A stretch of DNA of 64,000 nucleotides from JBBSAT01 sp046351235 (GCA_046351235.1 JAXLYV010000007.1:124001-188000), one strand, 5' to 3'; shown: positions 1 through 11,722, counted from the first letter of the stretch. The notes: generated by a model from the sequence alone, not told the origin. Numbers and translations: made by a program.

Positions 1-528
1 CATCCGCAGCTCGGCGACGTGGAGGTCGGCGGGCTCGACCGCCGCATCGGCATCACGAACCCGCCCGAGAGCGAGCTCGCGATCGTGTGCGAGGCGCAGT
101 CGCACCTGATGATGCGCGTCGCCGCGCTCGTGCCGCGCCTGACGATCTCGCGCGTCGAGGTGGCACCCTTGCGCGAGGACGTGACGGCGGTGACGGTGAC
201 GATCGAGAACCAGGGCTACCTGCCGACGTACGGCATGCGCGGACGCAAGAGCGAGCCGGTGAACGAGCCGCTCTCGGCACGCGTGCGCGCCGAGGGCTGC
301 GTGCTCGAGGAGCCGGGCAAGGCGTGCGTACCGATCGGGCACCTCGAGGGCTGGGGTCGCGGGCTCGGCGCCTTCGAGCAGGGGATCTTCTACGCGATGA
401 GCCCGGGCAGCGACGCCACGCGCACGCTGCGCTGGGTGGTGCGCGGGAAGGGCTCCCTCGAGCTCGAGGTGGGGAGCCGGCGCGTGGGATTCGCGTCGCG
501 TCGCATCGGGATCGGCGGCGGTATCTGA
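1..528 (+). CDS. C-terminal part of an M14-type zinc carboxypeptidase-like protein (5' partial)
   Basis: The gene is cut by the window edge: frame 1 is open from base 1 (HPQLGDVEVGG...) to a TGA at 526-528. The HPQLGDVE-GGxDRR segment followed by a short helix and a beta-rich tail containing ENQGYLPTYG resembles the end of M14 family metallopeptidases, where an 'NxGxLPT' strand is common. The zinc ligands and catalytic Glu would lie upstream, outside the window, so activity cannot be judged. A GTG at base 19 is in frame but probably internal. The stop overlaps the ATG of the next gene (TGATG), so the two are probably translationally coupled. Family assignment rests on tail similarity recalled from memory. 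Confidence 0.62.
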   Translation, partial: HPQLGDVEVGGLDRRIGITNPPESELAIVCEAQSHLMMRVAALVPRLTISRVEVAPLREDVTAVTVTIENQGYLPTYGMRGRKSEPVNEPLSARVRAEGCVLEEPGKACVPIGHLEGWGRGLGAFEQGIFYAMSPGSDATRTLRWVVRGKGSLELEVGSRRVGFASRRIGIGGGI

Positions 529-1223
529 TGGAGGCGCTGGCGCGTGCGGACGTGCGCGACGGCGACGAGACCTTCGAGGTCTCCTGGCTCGGCGCGCGGA
601 CGCCGACGCGCGTAGTCTCGTTCCTCGCGGGCCGTGGAGGGGATCCGAGCCGGCACTCGCCCCTCCTCACCGCGCTCGCGGCGCTCGGCTGCACCGTGGT
701 GGCGCCGCACTTTCCGATGATGGCGTCGCCGCGCGTGGACGAGGAGATCCTGTCGACGCGCGCGCGGCGCGCGACCCTGGCGCTCGACGCGCTCGCCCCG
801 CGGGGTGTGCCGGTGGTGGGCATGGGCCACTCGCTCGGCGCGGCCACGCAGCTCGCGCTCGCCGGAGCGCGGCCCTGGCTGCGGAAAGAGGCGCCGCTCG
901 AAGTGCCGGTCGACCCACGGATCACGCGGCTCGTGCTCTTCGCGCCCGCGACGAGCTTCCTGCTCGTGCCGGGCGCGCTCGATGCCGTGCGGGCGCCCGT
1001 GACGGTGTGGGCCGGGAGCGAGGATGCGCTCGCGCCGCCGGAGTCGATCGAGCGCCTCGCGGCGGCCCTCGCCGGGACGCGCACCGACGTGCGGATCGCC
1101 GAGGGGGCCGATCACTTCTCGTTCATGCACGTGCGCCCGCCGCAGACGCCCGAGACGCTGCCCGACCGTGACGCGTTCCTCGCGCAGCTCGTCGACGACG
1201 TCGCGCGCATCGTGCTGCGCTGA
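528..1223 (+). CDS. Alpha/beta hydrolase, 231 aa
   Basis: Cytoplasmic alpha/beta-hydrolase fold protein without signal peptide. The nucleophile elbow is visible as GMGHSLGAA with Ser102. Asp166 (in AGSEDALAPP) and His196 (in EGADHFSF) sit where the acid and base of the triad are expected, so it should be an active hydrolase. The substrate is unknown; size and layout match small esterase/dienelactone-hydrolase-like families. The ATG at 528 is chosen because it overlaps the upstream stop (TGATG); the open frame extends further upstream but that part is an out-of-frame shadow of the peptidase gene. It is followed by a convergent gene 17 bp downstream. Confidence 0.8.
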   Translation: MEALARADVRDGDETFEVSWLGARTPTRVVSFLAGRGGDPSRHSPLLTALAALGCTVVAPHFPMMASPRVDEEILSTRARRATLALDALAPRGVPVVGMGHSLGAATQLALAGARPWLRKEAPLEVPVDPRITRLVLFAPATSFLLVPGALDAVRAPVTVWAGSEDALAPPESIERLAAALAGTRTDVRIAEGADHFSFMHVRPPQTPETLPDRDAFLAQLVDDVARIVLR

Positions 1224-1240
1224 CGGCCTCGCCGCGTGGC

Positions 1241-2296
1241 TCACGCGCGCCGTCGCTGCACGCGGATCCGGCGTGGCTCCTCCGCGTGGATCGTGCCCAC
1301 GACGGCCGCGGCGGGCGTTCCGCGTTCCGCGAGCCCGCGCAGGAGCGCCGGCACGCGCTCTTCGGCGATCGCGATGAGGAGCCCGCCCGAGGTCTGGGCG
1401 TCGGCGAGCAGCAAGCGCTCGTCCTTCGAGACGTCGTCGTCGAAGCTCACGTGCTCGCCGAGGAAGCGCAGGTTCGCGTGCGTCCCGCCAGGCGCGATCC
1501 CTCGCGCGACGTAGGCCCGCGCCGCGGCGAGCACCGGGACCTCGCTCGCCCAGATCGTGGCGCCCACGCCGCTCGCCGCCACCACGTTGCGCAAGTGCCC
1601 GAGCAAGCCGAAGCCCGTCACGTCGGTCGCCGCGCTCGCGCCTGCCTCGCGCATCGCGTCCGCGGCATCGCGGTTGAGCGTCTTCATCAGCGCGATGGCC
1701 TCGCCGATCGCGCCGAGGTCGTCCTCGTCCCGCTTGGCCGCGGTGGTGACGATGCCCAGGCCGATCGGCTTGGTGAGCACGAGCGCGTCGCCAGGGCGGG
1801 CGGTCGCGTTGGTGAGCACGCGCTGCGGGTCGATCGTGCCCGTCACGGCGAGGCCGTAGATCGGCTCGTCGGTCTGGATCGTGTGGCCGCCGACGATGTC
1901 GATCCCCGCCTCGTGCGCCTTGTCGGCGCCGCCGAGCAGGATCCGGCCGAGCACGTCGAGATCCAGGCTCTCGGAGGGAAAGCCGACGAGGTTCAGCGCC
2001 GAGAGCGGCGTGCCGCCCATCGCATACACGTCGCTGAGCGCGTTCGCCGCGGCGATGGCGCCGAAGTCGTAGGGGTCGTCGACGATCGGCGTGAAGAAGT
2101 CGGTGGTGCTCACGAGGGCGAGGGTGTCGGTGACCCGCACCACGGCGGCGTCGTCGGCCGTGGCCGAGCCCACGAGCACGCGCGGATCGCGTACGGCGGG
2201 CAGGCGCGCGAGCAGCGGGAGCAGCGTTCCCGGGGGTTGCTTCGCGGCGCATCCGGCGCGCTTGGCGAGCCGAGTCAGGCGGACGGCATCGGTCAT
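1241..2296 (-). CDS. selD: Selenide, water dikinase (selenophosphate synthetase)
   Basis: SelD makes selenophosphate from selenide and ATP, the selenium donor for selenocysteine and selenouridine synthesis. The protein is 351 aa, the usual length. The N-terminal catalytic loop reads RLAKRAGCAAKQPPGTL: Cys16 and Lys19 match the essential Cys17 and Lys20 of the E. coli enzyme, so this is a Cys and not a Sec form; the second E. coli Cys (Cys19) is Ala here. The PurM-type ATP-binding core follows, with GSATADDAAV, ALSDVYAMGG, VGGHTI and TDVTGFGLLGHL. The ATG at 2296 lies 8 nt after a TAGCAT hexamer. No selA, selB, tRNA-Sec or mnmH is in the window. Confidence 0.95.
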   Translation of the reverse strand: MTDAVRLTRLAKRAGCAAKQPPGTLLPLLARLPAVRDPRVLVGSATADDAAVVRVTDTLALVSTTDFFTPIVDDPYDFGAIAAANALSDVYAMGGTPLSALNLVGFPSESLDLDVLGRILLGGADKAHEAGIDIVGGHTIQTDEPIYGLAVTGTIDPQRVLTNATARPGDALVLTKPIGLGIVTTAAKRDEDDLGAIGEAIALMKTLNRDAADAMREAGASAATDVTGFGLLGHLRNVVAASGVGATIWASEVPVLAAARAYVARGIAPGGTHANLRFLGEHVSFDDDVSKDERLLLADAQTSGGLLIAIAEERVPALLRGLAERGTPAAAVVGTIHAEEPRRIRVQRRRA

Positions 2297-2304
2297 GGGA
2301 CGCG

Positions 2305-2310
2305 ATGCTA
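2305..2310 (-). promoter_or_regulatory. Putative -10 hexamer TAGCAT before selD
   Basis: TAGCAT ends 8 nt before the selD ATG. It fits the window-wide TAnnnT pattern that implies a very short or absent 5' leader. No clear -35 is visible. Confidence 0.4.
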
Positions 2311-2321
2311 CCGCGCGCGGC

Positions 2322-3245
2322 TCAGCGTGGCGGCGCCGTCGGGCTCCGGGCGATCCCCAGCGCCTCGCAGACGGACTGGCTCTCCGCGGCCGCGAGCCCG
2401 ATCTCGCGCTCGAAGTCGTCGAGCGCGAGCCCGAGCAGAGGCGCGGCGCGGGTCACGTGCAGGTTCTCGAGCGACGCGCGATCCTGCGCGGGGTCGGTGT
2501 CGCACGCGTGCATCGACGCGAACATCGCGCGGTCGGCGATCTGCACCACGGCCGTCATCGCCGCCGTCCGCCCGCGTGGGCCGGTGACCTCGTGATGGTG
2601 GTCGTGCACGACCTGGACGATCACCTGCGGCAGCGACCAGCGCGCGCACGCCATCGCGCCGATCTCGGCGTGGGTCAGGCCGAAGACCGCGCGCTCGTGC
2701 CGGCTCAGCTCCTCGGGCGAGTGCCACTCGAGCTGATCGAGGCGCTCGAGCTCGGCGGGCGCCTCCTGGAACATGACGAACCGGCCGACGTCGTGGAGGA
2801 GCCCGGCCGCGTAGGCTTCCTCGGGAGCGAAGCTGGCATCGTGGGCGTGACGGGCGAGGCGCCGCGCGAGGGTCGCCACCTCGAGCGCGTGCTGCCAGAG
2901 AGCTCGCTCGCCACTCGACCGCGGGACGAACACGCGCGTCACCGCGGCGGAGAGCACGAGGCTGGCCGAGTTCCGAGCCCCGATCCGCAGGATGGCCGCA
3001 CCGAGCGTGGTGATCGGGCTGCGCGGCGCGCTCGAGGCCGAGTTCGCCGCCGAGAGGGCCCGCGCGAGGAAGCTCGGCTCGCTCCCGATGAGGCGCTCGA
3101 CGTCCTGGAAGTAGTGGGGGCCCGAGGGGTCGAGCGCCATGAGCTGCGCCACCACCGTCGGCAGGACCGGCAGCTCGTCGATCTTTCGCTCGAGCCGACG
3201 GCGGAGCGTGGCGGCGATCGGGAGCACCTGCTGGATCGTGGGCAT
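2322..3245 (-). CDS. HDOD-domain protein, 307 aa
   Basis: HDOD proteins are HD-superfamily-related signalling proteins, usually lacking phosphodiesterase activity. Here an N-terminal coiled segment (about 1-25) is followed by the HDOD core starting ELPVLPTVVAQLMAL. Other features are SFLARALSAANSA, ITTLGAAILRIG, and an HD-like GLLHDVGRFVMF, then HAEIGAMACARWSLP and a His-rich VHDHHHEV. No receiver or output domain is attached, so it may work through a partner. ATG at 3245. The gene is 25 bp upstream of selD on the same strand, possibly cotranscribed, although selD has its own promoter-like hexamer. Confidence 0.85.
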   Translation of the reverse strand: MPTIQQVLPIAATLRRRLERKIDELPVLPTVVAQLMALDPSGPHYFQDVERLIGSEPSFLARALSAANSASSAPRSPITTLGAAILRIGARNSASLVLSAAVTRVFVPRSSGERALWQHALEVATLARRLARHAHDASFAPEEAYAAGLLHDVGRFVMFQEAPAELERLDQLEWHSPEELSRHERAVFGLTHAEIGAMACARWSLPQVIVQVVHDHHHEVTGPRGRTAAMTAVVQIADRAMFASMHACDTDPAQDRASLENLHVTRAAPLLGLALDDFEREIGLAAAESQSVCEALGIARSPTAPPR

Positions 3246-3333
3246 GAGGGCAGCTCGTCCAGGAAATCGGACGGGCCTCCCGGCGAGTTGAGGTCCCCGG
3301 TACCGACCCGAGGTTTCTGGTCAGGCTCGGTGG

Positions 3334-3357
3334 GCTCCAGCGCCTTCGCGCTGGAGC
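3334..3357. terminator. Hairpin, putative terminator
   Basis: A perfect 9-bp inverted repeat (GCTCCAGCG / CGCTGGAGC) with a 6-nt loop lies about 45 bp past the stop of the small membrane protein gene and before the HDOD gene. There is no U-tract, as is common in high-GC genomes, so function is inferred. Confidence 0.4.
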
Positions 3358-3400
3358 TCGCGCGGCAGGAAACGGCGCCGACCCAGGACGGGTCGGCTCT

Positions 3401-3763
3401 TCAGCGTCGCGGCGCGGGCGAGTCGTCGAGCAGCGCCACGAGCGCGTAGGCGCCGAAGAGCGTACCGATGGGCGCGAAGACGAGGTTGAGGATGGCGAGG
3501 CCGAACCCCAGCGGGCGCGCCCACGGCCGGCGCAGCAAGAGGCCGGCGCCGGCGACGACGTTCGGGAGCGAGATCGCGATGACGACACCGCCGAGCGCGA
3601 GCGCGATGCCCCAGAACCCCGCGAACACGCCGATCTGCTGCTCCTCGACGAGGGCCGCGGTCCCCACGCCGCCGTAGAAGAGCAAGAGGCCGACGCCGAG
3701 CGCCAGACCGGCCAGGCCGTAGAGGAGAAACACCCAGCTCACGATGGTGGCGTGGACCCTCAT
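3401..3763 (-). CDS. Small integral membrane protein, 120 aa
   Basis: Three to four hydrophobic segments are visible: about 8-30, 45-66 (GVFAGFWGIALALGGVVIA), 70-76 and 85-108 (PLGFGLAILNLVFAPIGTLFGAYAL). The protein is short, with Arg-Pro-rich loops that suggest positive-inside topology and an LLRRPWARPLGF turn. It resembles small uncharacterised 4-TM proteins of myxobacteria. No enzymatic motif is seen. It stands between the HDOD gene and the alcohol dehydrogenase, all leftward, with a hairpin after its stop. Confidence 0.6.
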   Translation of the reverse strand: MRVHATIVSWVFLLYGLAGLALGVGLLLFYGGVGTAALVEEQQIGVFAGFWGIALALGGVVIAISLPNVVAGAGLLLRRPWARPLGFGLAILNLVFAPIGTLFGAYALVALLDDSPAPRR

Positions 3764-3810
3764 GCCCGCCTCTACGGTCGGGCGCGCCGCGGCATTTCAC
3801 ACGCGCGCGA

Positions 3811-4974
3811 TCAGAGGGCGCGCTCGAGGATCTCGCGGAGCTCGCCGGGCTCGAGCACGACGGGGTTCCCCTTCGTGCTGCTGGCGCGCTGACACTTCTC
3901 GACGAGGCCGCTCACGTCGGCGGGGCGCACGCCATGGGCGCGCAGGGGTGGGATGGCGAGATCGTTCGCGAGCGCGTCGACGAACGCGATCGCGTCCTCG
4001 GCGCGCGCCGTCTCACGGCCGGTGAGCAGGCGCCCGAGCTCGTCGAAGCGCGCCGCGAGCTCGCGGTTTCCCCGCGCGCGGACCGCACGCAGGTTCACCT
4101 CCAGCGCGCCCGGCAGGATCCGCGCGCAGATCGCGCCGTGCGGGGCCTCGAACGCGCCGCCGATCGGCCCCGCGAAGCCGTGCACCACGCCGAGCTTGGC
4201 GTTCGCCAGGCAGAGCCCGCCGAACAGGCTCGTCGTCGCGAGGTCCCGCCGCGCGGCGCGGTCGTTCCCGTCGGCGTACGCCGCGCGCAGGGAGCGCGCG
4301 CCACGGACGATGCCCTCGCGCGCGAGCCCGTCCGTGAACGGCGTCGCCGCGCAGGACAGGAACGGCTCGATGACTTGCGTGAGCGCGTCGAGACCCGTGG
4401 CCGCCGTCACGTCGGCGGGCATGCTCACGGTCAGCTCCGGATCCACGAGCGCGAGGCGCGGCAGCATGCGCTCGCTCCGCATGCTCACCTTCACGCGCGA
4501 GACGGGGTCGGCGAGCACGGCGTTCTTCGTGACCTCCGAGCCCGTGCCGGCCGTCGTGGGCACCGCGGCGAAAGGAAGACCGTCGCGCTCGAGCGCGCGC
4601 CCGCGGCCGACGACCTCGAGGTAGTCGAGCGGATCGCCCTCGTGGGTGACGAGCGCCGCGATGGCCTTGCCGAGATCGAGCGCCGAGCCGCCGCCGATCG
4701 CGACGACGGCCCGCACGGCGTGCGCGCGCGCGACCGCGACGGCTTGCCGCGCATGCTCCGTCGTCGGCTCGCCGCGCACGCGGAAGGGAACGAGCTGCAG
4801 GCCCTCTTTCTCGAGCGATGCGCGGGGCGCCTCGGCGCGATCCGCGCGCCCCGTGACGAGCAGCACGGCCGCCTCGCCCCGGCCGATCAGCCCGCGCATG
4901 TGGGTGCCGAGCGCGGCGCTCGCGCCGTCCCCGAAGACGATCCGCGTCGCCGTGGCGATCTCGAAGCCGCTCAC
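3811..4974 (-). CDS. Iron-containing alcohol dehydrogenase family protein, 387 aa
   Basis: NAD(P)-dependent alcohol/lactaldehyde/maleylacetate-type dehydrogenase fold. Visible motifs are GGGSALDLGKA (nucleotide binding, about 94-104), PTTAGTGSEVTKNAV (139-153), GLDALTQVIEPF (194-205) and GVVHGFAGPIGGAF then APHGA. By alignment with the FucO type, metal ligands would be Asp196, His265 and His279, but the usual His at position 200 is Gln (DALTQ). Iron may be bound by three protein ligands, as in GldA-like enzymes, or the metal may differ. It starts at a GTG one base after the TGA of the upstream ABM gene, so the two are a likely couple. Substrate not predictable. Confidence 0.85.
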   Translation of the reverse strand: MSGFEIATATRIVFGDGASAALGTHMRGLIGRGEAAVLLVTGRADRAEAPRASLEKEGLQLVPFRVRGEPTTEHARQAVAVARAHAVRAVVAIGGGSALDLGKAIAALVTHEGDPLDYLEVVGRGRALERDGLPFAAVPTTAGTGSEVTKNAVLADPVSRVKVSMRSERMLPRLALVDPELTVSMPADVTAATGLDALTQVIEPFLSCAATPFTDGLAREGIVRGARSLRAAYADGNDRAARRDLATTSLFGGLCLANAKLGVVHGFAGPIGGAFEAPHGAICARILPGALEVNLRAVRARGNRELAARFDELGRLLTGRETARAEDAIAFVDALANDLAIPPLRAHGVRPADVSGLVEKCQRASSTKGNPVVLEPGELREILERAL

Positions 4975-4975
4975 C

Positions 4976-5296
4976 TCAGCCGCCGCTGCGCCATCCGCCC
5001 GCGCCCTCGGGCTCGACCGCTGCGTACTTCGTGCTCGCGCGCGGCACCGCCATCATCGGCTCCACCGCGTCGCGCCAGGCCGCGTAGTGGGCGGTCTGCT
5101 TGTGGGCCGCGGGCGCGCTGTCGTCGCGGTAGACCTCGACGAGCACGAACTTCCGCCCATCGCTCGCGTCGCGGATCACGTCGAAGCGGAGCACGCCTGG
5201 CTCCGTCAGGCTCGCGCGCGCGTTCTTGCGCGTGGCCTCGACGAAGGCGTCTTCGGTTCCGGGCTTCACCTGTACGTGCACGTGGACGATCAGCAT
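4976..5296 (-). CDS. Antibiotic biosynthesis monooxygenase (ABM) domain protein, 106 aa
   Basis: Small single-domain ferredoxin-like ABM/LsrG-type protein: HVHVQVKPGTEDAF, then TEPGVLRFDVIRD, FVLVEVYRDD and HKQTAHYAAWRDAVEPMM, in the order typical of the family. Members act as dimeric cofactor-free oxygenases or isomerases on quinol-like or small carbonyl substrates. The ATG at 5296 is preferred because the domain begins immediately (MLIVHVHVQ); an upstream in-frame start would add only an Arg-rich leader. Its TGA is one base from the GTG of the alcohol dehydrogenase, suggesting a detoxification or catabolic pair. Substrate unknown. Confidence 0.8.
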   Translation of the reverse strand: MLIVHVHVQVKPGTEDAFVEATRKNARASLTEPGVLRFDVIRDASDGRKFVLVEVYRDDSAPAAHKQTAHYAAWRDAVEPMMAVPRASTKYAAVEPEGAGGWRSGG

Positions 5297-5366
5297 CGCG
5301 CGAGGATGCCACGACCGCACCCTCCCGCGCCGCACGGCGGGAGCCGATCCCGAGCCGCGCGCGCCG

Positions 5367-5705
5367 TCAGGCCCAGGCGCCGGCGGGCTGCGCCTTCACG
5401 CGACACTTGGCGAACGTGGTCCACTCGATCGTGCCGTCGGACGCGTACTGGATCTGCACGGCGCCGCCGATGCGCGCGAGGATGATCCCGGGCCAGTACT
5501 GGCCACGGTTCTTCCAGTTCGCTTCGACGGGGTCGCCGGGCTGGTAGTGCGCGGGGCGCAGCTGGCCGACGGGGATGTTGGCCACGTCGCCCTCCCAGTA
5601 CGCGACGTGCGCGATGCCGCCGGCATCGACGCTCACGACGACGGCCGGATAGAGGTTCGGATCGTTCAGCCAGGGAGCGAGGACGTCGGATCCGGGCGCG
5701 TACAT
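5367..5705 (-). CDS. Tandem Tudor/agenet-like domain protein, 112 aa
   Basis: Two similar beta-barrel repeats are visible. The first is GSDVLAPWLNDPNLYPAVVVSV with YWEGDVANIP. The second is GDPVEANWKNRGQYWPGIIL with YASDGTIEWTTFAKCRV. The 'G-x-V-x-A-x-W ... (Y/W)P-(A/G)-x(3)' pattern plus a following aromatic strand is typical of Tudor-like or agenet-like modules. In eukaryotes these read methylated histone tails; the bacterial role is unknown. No signal peptide or membrane segment is seen. ATG at 5705; a GATGCT hexamer ends 6 nt upstream. Fold assignment is by pattern only. Confidence 0.6.
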   Translation of the reverse strand: MYAPGSDVLAPWLNDPNLYPAVVVSVDAGGIAHVAYWEGDVANIPVGQLRPAHYQPGDPVEANWKNRGQYWPGIILARIGGAVQIQYASDGTIEWTTFAKCRVKAQPAGAWA

Positions 5706-5753
5706 GCGCCGAGCATCACGAAACGCGGGGCGGCGCGCAATGCCGCAGTCCGA

Positions 5754-6143
5754 TCAGCGGGAGGCGCCAGCGCGGCGCAGCCGGACCGTGGGCTCGTCGT
5801 CGCGCGCACGCCTCGGGGCGGCGCCGGCGAGCAATCGATCCAAGCGCGCCAAGAGCTCGCCGGCCTCTTCGTCGAGCCCTTCGGCCGAGAGCGCCGAGCC
5901 GAGCGGGCCGGCGACGAACGTGCGGAGCAGCACGAGCTCGCTCGGGAAGGGCGCGCCGCTCGCTCGGAGCGCGGTGGCGACGAGCGTGCGGCCGGCCTCG
6001 ACGGAGAGCACACCTTCCATCGCCTCTTCGAGCAACGCGCCCGTGACTCCGCGGACCTCCCCGCCGACGCGAGGGCGCACACCCGACTCGAACGGGGAGC
6101 GGGACCAGAGCTCACGGCGGCGGAGAGGATCGCGGAGGGACAT
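5754..6143 (-). CDS. Hypothetical protein, 129 aa
   Basis: Not recognised. It begins MSLRDPLRRRELWSRSPFE, has a central hydrophobic-helical part (TGALLEEAMEGVLS, SELVLLRTFVAGPLGSAL), an acidic helix (AEGLDEEAGELLARLDRLL) and an Arg-rich tail. No signal or transmembrane helix is evident. The ATG at 6143 is the only start that leaves a non-Arg-rich protein; the open frame runs far upstream only because it is antisense to the next gene. The first gene of a leftward group, divergent from the membrane protein at 6336. Confidence 0.55.
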   Translation of the reverse strand: MSLRDPLRRRELWSRSPFESGVRPRVGGEVRGVTGALLEEAMEGVLSVEAGRTLVATALRASGAPFPSELVLLRTFVAGPLGSALSAEGLDEEAGELLARLDRLLAGAAPRRARDDEPTVRLRRAGASR

Positions 6144-6323
6144 GCCAGCGCTTTGAGCAGGCGCCGTGCCGGCGCGGGCCTCACGAAACCATGTGGGATC
6201 TGGTCGTGGTCGGTCGGTGGCCTGGCGCTCGGGCGCTCGGCCGGCGTCAACGGACCGGCGCCGATCCGACGGCGTCGGATCTCCTGCCCGGTCGTGCGAT
6301 GGGAGAGAGCGCAGCGAGAGCGC

Positions 6324-6329
6324 TATGCT
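6324..6329 (+). promoter_or_regulatory. Putative -10 hexamer TATGCT, leaderless-type
   Basis: TATGCT ends 6 nt before the ATG at 6336. Transcription would be expected to start at or very near the A of the start codon. Confidence 0.45.
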
Positions 6330-6335
6330 CCGCGC

Positions 6336-7901
6336 ATGGCGGCGCGTGCGCACAACCGTGGGGCCGAGGTCGCCGTGGCGATCGGCGTGTGCGTGGCCGG
6401 TGGGCTGCTCGTCTACGCGATGATGCTCGCCGAGGGCGCGGGCGTGCGCGACGAGCTCATGGTCGCAGCCCCGGAGGCGGCGCGGCCCGGCGAGACGATC
6501 GCGCTGCGTACCTATCTCTACGGTGACCCCGACTCCGCGCTCGGGCCGACACCGGAAGAAGGCGAGGTGCGCGTCGAGCTCCGCGCGGGCGCGCGCGTGC
6601 TCGAGCGCGCCGAGCTCGCGGCAGGCGCGCTGCTCTCCGCCGAGGGCGCGATCCCGGTTCCGGAAGACGCCGAGGGAACGCTCTCGCTCGTCGCCGAAGC
6701 GCGCCGCGCCGGATCGCTCGTGGCGACCGTCACCCGACCGCTCGCGATCGCGGACGACGCGCCGCCCGCGGCGCCACTCTCGCGGCAGGCCTCGCCGCTC
6801 GCGCATTTCGATCTCGGCGAGCTCGTCGCGGATGCGGCCCCGGCCCCCGCGCTCGAGCCCGGCGTCGCGCCTCCCGAGCTCGCGGCGGTGCCCGCGCCGC
6901 TCCCGGTCGTCACCACGCTCGATGCCTGGGTCCAGGGAGGCATCTGCGTTCCCGAGGTGCGCTGCGTGCTCGCCGTCGATGCGGGCGAGCCCGGCATCTC
7001 GCCTCGCCTCACCGAGTGCGCCGGCGTCGACGTGCTCGCCGAGGACGCGCCCGACCCGGCGTCCCGCTACCATCTGCTGCCGCTCGTCGTGCACGGGCCC
7101 GAAGGGACCTGCCGCCTCTCGGCCGTCTCGGCCGTCGAGGGCAGCGTCGGGACCGTGCTGGCGCATCGAACCGTGCGGCTTCCCGTCGCGCTCGCTACCC
7201 CGGCTCTCGGGATCGAGGACCCGATCGGCGAGGCCGGGCCACGCGTGTCCGTCGTCGCGCCACCGGGGCGAGACGCGGTGATCGTCGACGTCTTTCGTGC
7301 GGGCCGCTGGATGCGCTCGGCCACGCTCGCGGCGAGCAACGATCCGGCCACGGCGTCGTCCTTCGTGGCGATCCCGGGCGGGCCGCTCGCGCCGGGCGTC
7401 TATCTGCTCGAGGCGCGGGCCGACGCGCTCGCCACCGACTACGTCGCGCCGCGCATGGTCGTGGTCGGCGGCGACGAGGCGCTCGCGGCGCCCGGATCGC
7501 CGGCCCCTCCCGGCGCGCGCGGGGCCGAGCTGGCCTTCCGGCTCGCGATGCGCGAGCAGACCGGGCTCGCCCTGCCCGGTGCGGTGAGTGGTCTCGCCGA
7601 GGACCGCGCCCGCCTCGAGGCGCGCAAGCGCACCACACGCACGCTCGCCTTCGTGGGCATCGCCGCGGGAATTCTCGTGCTCGTCGTCACCGTGCTCCGG
7701 CGCGGGCTCGCGGCCGACGCCCAGGCGCGTGCCCTCATGGCGGCCGCCGGCGTCGCGGGCGCCGACGACGGGGCGGCCCGCCGCCGGGGCCGCCTCACCG
7801 TCGTCCTCATGGTGCTCGCGCTGGGCCTCGCGTGCGCGACGGGCGCGGCCCTCGTCGCGGCGCACCAGATCGGACTCGAGGACAGCAGCCTCGCGCCCTG
7901 A
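6336..7901 (+). CDS. Membrane-anchored periplasmic protein of unknown function, 521 aa
   Basis: Not recognised as a family. An N-terminal membrane helix (about 11-31, AVAIGVCVAGGLLVYAMM) is followed by a beta-strand-rich region, about 45-410. That region contains Ig-like phrases (ARPGETIALRTYLYG, VRVELRAGARVLERAEL) and six or so Cys in its middle (ICVPEVRCVLAV, TECAG, TCRLS). Two membrane helices lie near the C-terminus (about 440-462 and 489-511), separated by a charged linker. The layout suggests a periplasmic beta domain held by three helices. ATG at 6336 is chosen because of the short positive n-region and the -10 hexamer just upstream. The next gene, secA, is 172 bp away. Confidence 0.65.
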   Translation: MAARAHNRGAEVAVAIGVCVAGGLLVYAMMLAEGAGVRDELMVAAPEAARPGETIALRTYLYGDPDSALGPTPEEGEVRVELRAGARVLERAELAAGALLSAEGAIPVPEDAEGTLSLVAEARRAGSLVATVTRPLAIADDAPPAAPLSRQASPLAHFDLGELVADAAPAPALEPGVAPPELAAVPAPLPVVTTLDAWVQGGICVPEVRCVLAVDAGEPGISPRLTECAGVDVLAEDAPDPASRYHLLPLVVHGPEGTCRLSAVSAVEGSVGTVLAHRTVRLPVALATPALGIEDPIGEAGPRVSVVAPPGRDAVIVDVFRAGRWMRSATLAASNDPATASSFVAIPGGPLAPGVYLLEARADALATDYVAPRMVVVGGDEALAAPGSPAPPGARGAELAFRLAMREQTGLALPGAVSGLAEDRARLEARKRTTRTLAFVGIAAGILVLVVTVLRRGLAADAQARALMAAAGVAGADDGAARRRGRLTVVLMVLALGLACATGAALVAAHQIGLEDSSLAP

Positions 7902-7987
7902 TCGGGGCCTCCCGCCCACCGATCCGGCAGCTCTCTCGCGCGAATGAACGCCTGCTTCCGCGCGTTGCGCCGGGCGGGCCCAAGCCC

Positions 7988-7993
7988 TACGCT
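7988..7993 (+). promoter_or_regulatory. Possible -10 hexamer TACGCT upstream of secA
   Basis: TACGCT lies 80 nt before the secA ATG, in the 172-bp gap after the preceding gene. If used, the mRNA would carry a leader of about 70 nt, unlike the very short leaders inferred elsewhere in the window. Confidence 0.3.
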
Positions 7994-8073
7994 CGTCGTC
8001 TCTTTTCCGGGGCCTATCGCCATGTCGCGGTAGGCCTCATCGTTACGCGGGCCCCGTCGCCCCACGGAATCGC

Positions 8074-11526
<3,453 letters not shown>

Positions 11527-11545
11527 AGGGCGCGAGCGCGGCGCC

Positions 11546-11722
11546 TCAGCGCTTGCCCTTGTACTCCATCATCCCGCGCACGGCGCGCTCGCTCTCGGCG
11601 CCGATCTCGGCCTCTTCTTCCGCGCGGGACTTGCAGTCCTCGCAGAGCTTCTTGGTCTTGCCGCCGACCTTCACGGCGAAGAGCTCGTCGGTCTCCTCGC
11701 CACACCCTTTGCAGACCGCCAT
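11546..11722 (-). CDS. Small zinc-ribbon protein, 58 aa
   Basis: Two Cys pairs, CKGCGEETDELFAVKVGG then KKLCEDCKSRAEEE, form a treble-clef or zinc-ribbon, followed by an acidic helix and MMEYKGKR. There is no DNA-binding or catalytic motif beyond this. An upstream GGGAGG gives a good ribosome-binding site for the ATG at 11722. It is convergent with secA, only 19 bp from its stop, and divergent from the dikinase gene. A regulatory or adaptor role is possible but only a guess. Confidence 0.7.
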   Translation of the reverse strand: MAVCKGCGEETDELFAVKVGGKTKKLCEDCKSRAEEEAEIGAESERAVRGMMEYKGKR

